19,670 bases of DNA from the NCBI GenBank assembly GCA_964478425.1, contig CAYZIB010000020.1:1-19670 (forward strand), written 5' to 3'. The notes under the pieces were generated by a model, which searched no databases, was not told the DNA's origin, and saw nothing but the letters and a program-made list of their open reading frames with translations. Shown here one piece after another: positions 16,914 through 19,670 of this stretch (the first letter of the stretch is position 1; every line of letters begins with the position of its first letter). Position numbers and translations under genes: made by a program. This DNA comes from CAYZIB01 sp964478425 (GTDB taxonomy: Bacteria > Bacillota_I > Bacilli_A > Acholeplasmatales > WRBM01).

Positions 16914-16946
16914 AAAAAAAATAACTTTCCAACAATATGAAAGTTA
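16914..16946 (-). terminator. Riboswitch-controlled intrinsic terminator
   Basis: TAACTTTC and GAAAGTTA form an 8-bp stem with a 9-nt loop followed by eight T, ending 20 nt before the TSCPD-gene ATG. The loop and the base of the 3' arm carry TATTGTTGG (16929-16937), which can instead pair with CCAACAATA at 16961-16969 to form an antiterminator. Confidence 0.9.
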
Positions 16947-16957
16947 CATTTATATAT

Positions 16958-17050
16958 TCTTATTGTTGGATATACCCTCGCTAGGAGCACCTAATTGAAT
17001 AGGTTGCTGTCATTTCATAGGCTAGCTATCCTCAATGACTCTTAATAAGA
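16958..17050 (-). ncRNA. SAM-I-like (S-box) riboswitch aptamer
   Basis: On the minus strand P1 is TCTTATT (17044-17050) with AATAAGA (16958-16964). Outer P2 is GTCATT/AATGAC (17034-17039 and 17009-17014); inner P2 is ATAG/CTAT. The conserved GCAACC (17002-17007) leads into P3 (ACCTA/TAGGT) and then GGTGCT. The P2 loop GCTAG (17022-17026) can pair with CTAGC (16980-16984), the expected SAM-I pseudoknot. P4 is very short (GGG/UCC, 16975-16977 and 16968-16970). The 3' strand of P1 and P4 overlaps the antiterminator arm. SAM binding should therefore favour termination. Position ahead of metK agrees. The subtype (SAM-I or SAM-I/IV variant) is uncertain. Confidence 0.88.
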
Positions 17051-17065
17051 TTTAATTCGATACTC

Positions 17066-17098
17066 AAATAGTATATACTATTTTTATATATTAATCAA
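17066..17098 (-). promoter_or_regulatory. Promoter of the SAM riboswitch-TSCPD-metK transcript
   Basis: -35 TTGATT (17093-17098), a 17-nt spacer and -10 TATACT (17070-17075). This places the start about 15 nt ahead of the aptamer P1. An 18-bp perfect palindrome (17066-17083, half site AAATAGTAT) covers the -10 and may be an operator or chance. Confidence 0.72.
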
Positions 17099-17128
17099 GT
17101 TTTTATGACAAATAATTTATTTATTAAT

Positions 17129-17160
17129 AAAAAAATCAACAAATTAAATTATTTGTCGAT
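17129..17160 (-). terminator. Intrinsic terminator after the flavin reductase gene
   Basis: ATCGACAAAT and ATTTGTTGAT form a 10-bp stem (one G-U pair) with a 6-nt loop, followed by six to seven T on the minus strand. It lies just downstream of the flavin reductase stop at 17173. A longer alternative pairing (17107-17119 with 17145-17157) overlaps it. Confidence 0.85.
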
Positions 17161-17172
17161 ATTTTTTAAATT

Positions 17173-17727
17173 TTATTTTAATTTTTCTCCATCGCTAAAT
17201 GCATTACCTACTCTTTTACTAATACTATAATATCCATGTGTTGATTGATCATATGATATAGGAATAAATTTGTCTAATGAAATATTCTTATTTTCATCTA
17301 AAATTTTTTCATCAGCATTAACATTTAATATTTCAGCTAAATACAAATCTTCTTCTAAAATTTTAATTAATCTACATTCTAAGCATAATGATAATTCATT
17401 AATTATAGGAGCATTAACAAAACTTGATTTAATTGTTGTAAATCCTGATTTTTCCATTTTATTTGGTTCTTCATTTTGAGATACAATTCCAACATAATCA
17501 CAAGCAGTAACATATTTTTCTTCTCCTATTGAAATTGTAAATTCATTTGTTAAATTTATGTTTTCTGTTGTTTTATGATCTGCTAAACAAACAATTACTT
17601 TATTATAATCTGCAATCATTCCCCATGCTGCATTCATTGCATTTGGTTTATTATTTTTATCATATGTTCCAATTATTAAAACAGGTTGTGGGTAAATATA
17701 AGTTTTAACACCTAAATTTTTTCTCAT
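17173..17727 (-). CDS. Flavin reductase family protein (FMN-binding split barrel)
   Basis: The 184-residue protein matches the flavin_Reduct/FMN-binding split-barrel family. It has the early QPVLIIGTYDKNNKPNAMNAAWGMIADYNKVIVCL stretch, then HKTTENINLTNEFTISIG, then CDYVGIVSQNEEPNKMEKSGFT, and ends YDQSTHGYYSISKRVGNAFSDGEKL. Family members bind FMN and reduce flavins or other substrates with NAD(P)H; the substrate here cannot be read from sequence. There is no signal peptide. The ATG at 17725-17727 has AAAGGAGA about 6 nt upstream. It appears monocistronic, with an extended -10 promoter upstream and a strong terminator downstream. Confidence 0.9.
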   Translation of the reverse strand: MRKNLGVKTYIYPQPVLIIGTYDKNNKPNAMNAAWGMIADYNKVIVCLADHKTTENINLTNEFTISIGEEKYVTACDYVGIVSQNEEPNKMEKSGFTTIKSSFVNAPIINELSLCLECRLIKILEEDLYLAEILNVNADEKILDENKNISLDKFIPISYDQSTHGYYSISKRVGNAFSDGEKLK

Positions 17728-17764
17728 GATATTTCTCCTTTATAAACATTTTTATTTATTAATA

Positions 17765-17773
17765 ATTATAACA
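17765..17773 (-). promoter_or_regulatory. Extended -10 promoter for the flavin reductase gene
   Basis: TGTTATAAT on the minus strand is a TGnTATAAT extended -10 about 25 nt upstream of the ribosome binding site. The -35 position has no good match. It is the same type as the element upstream of hpf. Confidence 0.55.
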
Positions 17774-17876
17774 TATTTATATAAGAATATATTCATAATA
17801 TTTAATTATTTTATAATCACCATATAGACTTACTTTTCAAATAAAACTTTAAAAATATTTTAATAATCTCTAAAAT

Positions 17877-18947
17877 TTACTTTTTAATTGTTAATTCTAC
17901 TAAATCTTTCAACTTATAATTTGAAATTTTTATTTTTTTAAATTTACATATATTTTCAGAATAATATTTACTAAATTCATAACAAAAGAAATAAAACTTT
18001 TCTTTTGACATAAATATATCTTTTGCTAATTCTGAATTTATATTAAAATAATAGTTTTTTATTTTAAATTTTTCTTTTAAATAGTCTAATAAATTTTTTA
18101 ATATAAATTTCATTTCATTCAGATTTTTATCAATTATAATTCTTTCCCAATAAGATACTATTTTAAATGCAAATTCATCATCTGGAAACATTTTTACATA
18201 ACAAATGCATCTATTATTTATAACATCAAGCTCTTTGATTTCTTCTTTTTCACAACATAACATATATAAATATAAAAGTTTTTTATTACTATCAATTTTT
18301 GTTGTTTCTTTATCAAAAATTTTTACTTCTGTAAGATTACCGGTTAAGCAATTATTTTCATCTATTTCATTTCCAATTAAAATAAATGATCCTTCTTGTG
18401 TTTTATATCGTATATTGTTTAACTCATTAAACAGATTGTCACAATCCATAATAACATTTTTTTCAACTGTAAATCTTTTAATATCACTATCATACATTTC
18501 ATTTAAATTTTTTTTATTTTCTTTATAATATTTGCCAATACTTTCAAATTTTCTTGTAATCGATTTTCCATTAATATCCTTTAAGTATCTATATTTTGTG
18601 TCATTAAAAGTATATATATAACCATTTTCTTTAAAATTTTTATTACATGCAAAATATAAAGCTACTGCCTTATTTTTAGTAATATCTAAAAGTCTTGTAC
18701 CAAAACCATAATGTTGCATGAGATTTAAATATTTTAAAGCCAGAATCTCATCAATACCTTCATTAATTTGATTGCAAAATTCTATTTTTTTCATATAATC
18801 AAAAGTCAAATTATAGTATTCATATTCTACGTTTAAAATGGTTTTTTTATTAATATATCTTAATATTGAAGGCTGACAAGGAATTTTATATTTTTATGAT
18901 TCTCCTCTATAAAATTTACATATTTTTTCTTTTTCAATTTTTTCCAC
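17877..18947 (-). pseudogene. FRG-domain protein gene with premature TAA
   Basis: One frame runs from GTG 18945-18947 (AAGGTGA ribosome binding site upstream) to 17877, interrupted only by TAA at 18894-18896. Before the stop it encodes VEKIEKEKICKFYRGES; after it, KYKIPCQPSILRYINKKT, then LMQHYGFGTRLLDITKNKAVALYFAC. These are the consecutive hallmarks of an FRG domain (YRGES, PSILR, QHYG-TRLLD-T, ALYFA), so the stop cuts the domain about five codons after its FRG motif begins. The remaining 310 residues stay open from TTG 18807-18809 and could give an N-terminally truncated protein. The C-terminal half has no recognised motif. The function of FRG proteins is not well established; they are often found in accessory regions. 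A sequencing error is possible. Confidence 0.8.
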
Positions 18948-19037
18948 TACTATCACCTTATATATTTAAATATTTTTTTCTTTTTATTTTACATTTATTA
19001 TTTCTTATTGATGGAAGAATTTCCTTTATAATTAATA

Positions 19038-19310
19038 TTATTTATTTTTATATCCCCATACAACAGGGCAATTAGAATAATTCCAGCCTTGATACCAGCC
19101 ACCAGATTCTGAATAATGAATACGACAATAAATTGTTAAACTACTACATTTAAGAAATACAAAATTTTCCATTTTTGTTACACTTGATAAGATTGTTATT
19201 GATGTAATATTATTAAATCCATAGAATTGATGATTAGCTGTTTTGTTATTGCTTCTGGTATTATTATTTCTGTTAATTCTTTATATTCTTTATCTTCATC
19301 TAACATATAT
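19038..19310 (-). pseudogene. 3' remnant of a BspA-type leucine-rich-repeat protein gene
   Basis: The minus-strand frame ending at TAA 19038-19040 reads HQFYGFNNITSITILSSVT, KMENFVFLKCSSLTIYCR and finally WNYSNCPVVWGYKNK. These are the SIT-IPSSVT and F--CSSLTIYC repeat units and the C-terminal W-YSNCPVVWGY cap of BspA-like (LRR_5) proteins. Upstream, from about 19240 to 19305, the match continues in another frame (EYKELTEIIIPEAIT), so about one base is missing near 19240. Near 19303 the frame changes again at the boundary with the Abi remnant. Intact proteins of this class are usually long and repeat-rich; here only about 80 residues survive and no start codon or signal peptide remains. Confidence 0.75.
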
Positions 19311-19325
19311 ATATTTTGCATAATA

Positions 19326-19517
19326 CATTGTATTAAAAGAAGTACCTTCTAAATATTTATCTTCAATTTCTTTAAAAGGTAAAAACAAGAGGTTAATCGA
19401 TAATAATTAATATCCAATAAAACTTTTTTTTGCAAATTCTTCATCTTATATTATACAACCTCTTATTTCTAATAATTCAATTTGTTCATCTATAGTAAAA
19501 TGTTTTTTAACATCCAT
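19326..19517 (-). pseudogene. 5' remnant of an Abi_2 (AbiD/AbiF-type) abortive infection gene
   Basis: ATG 19515-19517, with GGGG as ribosome binding site, begins MDVKKHFTIDEQIELLEIRG. This matches the opening of Abi_2 proteins (T--EQI-LL--RG). The frame hits TAA at 19446-19448, then continues DEEFAKK. At the A8 tract (19424-19431) it shifts to KVLLDINYYRLT, the family's INYYRL motif. Near 19385 it shifts again to LPFKEIEDKYLEGTSFNT, the family's PF----F--GTSF motif. One nonsense codon and at least two frameshifts therefore lie within about 60 residues. The remaining, larger part of the gene, including any C-terminal HEPN R-x4-6-H site, is missing and BspA-type sequence follows. Family assignment rests on motif order recalled from known members. 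Confidence 0.7.
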
Positions 19518-19540
19518 ATATCCCCAAATTATAAAAACAT

Positions 19541-19582
19541 CTCCCCTGGGGCACATTATAAAGAGGCGCGGGGAGCTTTATC
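19541..19582 (-). ncRNA. GC-rich structured RNA ahead of the Abi_2 remnant (abiF-type candidate)
   Basis: In a stretch of almost pure AT, the minus strand reads CTCCCCGCGC, an 11-nt AT-rich loop, GTGC, CCCA and GGGGAG. CTCCCC pairs with GGGGAG and GCGC with GTGC, leaving a CCCA bulge: a 10-bp stem. ATG and five T follow, which could terminate the transcript. A promoter just upstream would start transcription a few bases before the stem. The bulge or stem C residues could also pair with GGGG at 19522-19525, the ribosome binding site of the Abi gene. Known abiF RNAs lie upstream of Abi_2 genes; the identity here is inferred from position and structure only. Confidence 0.5.
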
Positions 19583-19588
19583 ATTATT

Positions 19589-19617
19589 ATTGTATTGTAT
19601 ATCATTAAAAAAATCAA
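19589..19617 (-). promoter_or_regulatory. Promoter driving the structured RNA / Abi_2 locus
   Basis: -35 TTGATT (19612-19617), a 17-nt spacer and -10 TACAAT (19589-19594) on the minus strand. The expected start, about 19582, lies just before the GC-rich stem. The -35 and 17-nt spacing are the same as in the metK promoter. Confidence 0.6.
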
Positions 19618-19670
19618 CTGTTTTAATATTCTTTTTTTATTTTGTGAAAATGGTATTTTAATAGTATAGG
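19618..19670 (-). other. Window edge without recognised feature
   Basis: AT-rich sequence beyond the promoter. I see no open frame, repeat or RNA signature here, and any upstream gene lies outside the window. Confidence 0.4.

Noticed and set aside
16914..17098. SMK-box (SAM-III) riboswitch, common before metK in Lactobacillales
   Set aside because: The GCAACC core, four-helix layout, pseudoknot and downstream terminator fit a SAM-I-type switch; the SMK box acts on translation by covering the ribosome binding site.
18894..18896. TAA reassigned or read through as a sense codon in the FRG gene
   Set aside because: TAA ends many genes in this window and the site has no sign of a recoding signal; mutation is simpler.
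18205..19075. Plus-strand frames opposite the FRG gene and its upstream region
   Set aside because: No ribosome binding sites or protein motifs; the minus strand carries recognisable FRG and BspA-type sequence.
19555..19562. TATAAT within the loop of the GC-rich hairpin as a promoter for the Abi gene
   Set aside because: No -35 at proper distance and it lies within a strong stem-loop; the promoter at 19589-19617 fits better.
1..19670. tRNA, rRNA, CRISPR array, insertion sequence or replication origin
   Set aside because: No cloverleaf, spaced repeat array, transposase or DnaA-box cluster was recognised by eye.

Overview
This window comes from an extremely AT-rich, low-GC Gram-positive bacterium. 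It is probably an uncultured gut Bacilli lineage near the Mollicutes, such as an RF39-, Acholeplasma- or Erysipelotrichia-like group. That placement is inferred from gene content, Shine-Dalgarno (SD) sequences, a SAM riboswitch and a BspA-type repeat remnant. The genetic code is the standard bacterial one: TGA ends glgB and the TSCPD gene, and a complete release factor 2 is encoded. The mycoplasma code 4 is therefore excluded. Every supported gene lies on the minus strand, so transcription runs from high to low coordinates.

Region 1 (19670 to 17877) is an accessory region in decay. A good promoter (19589-19617) leads directly into a short GC-rich RNA hairpin (19541-19582). Next come remnants of an Abi_2 (AbiD/AbiF-type) abortive-infection gene, broken by a stop codon and frameshifts. 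These run into the 3' end of a BspA-type leucine-rich-repeat gene. An FRG-domain gene follows, interrupted by an in-frame TAA directly after its FYRGES motif. None of these remnants is an open ORF from its natural start, so routine gene calling would miss most of them.

Region 2 (17770 to 14186) holds a flavin reductase gene with its own promoter and terminator. After it comes a SAM-I-like riboswitch whose promoter, aptamer, antiterminator and terminator can all be read. The riboswitch controls a TSCPD-domain gene that overlaps metK. A zinc-ribbon hypothetical gene, a cold-shock protein gene and hpf follow; hpf ends at a strong GNRA-loop terminator.

Region 3 (14150 to 4426) looks like one operon: secA, prfB, yitT-like, recX, glgB, glgP and perhaps a 41-codon ORF. 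Junctions are tight, from 12-nt gaps to 23-nt overlaps, and a terminator closes the unit. It couples protein export and translation termination to glycogen branching and breakdown. No glycogen synthesis gene is in the window.

Region 4 (4396 to 5) holds a membrane-anchored protein of unknown function, an FtsK/SpoIIIE translocase lacking the usual membrane helices, a signal peptidase I with extra membrane helices, and an alkyltransferase-like protein without the acceptor cysteine.

The most interesting signal is the promoter, structured RNA and Abi_2 remnant at the right edge. It has the layout reported for abiF-type RNAs and their AbiF (HEPN) partner genes. No tRNA, rRNA, CRISPR array or insertion sequence was recognised.
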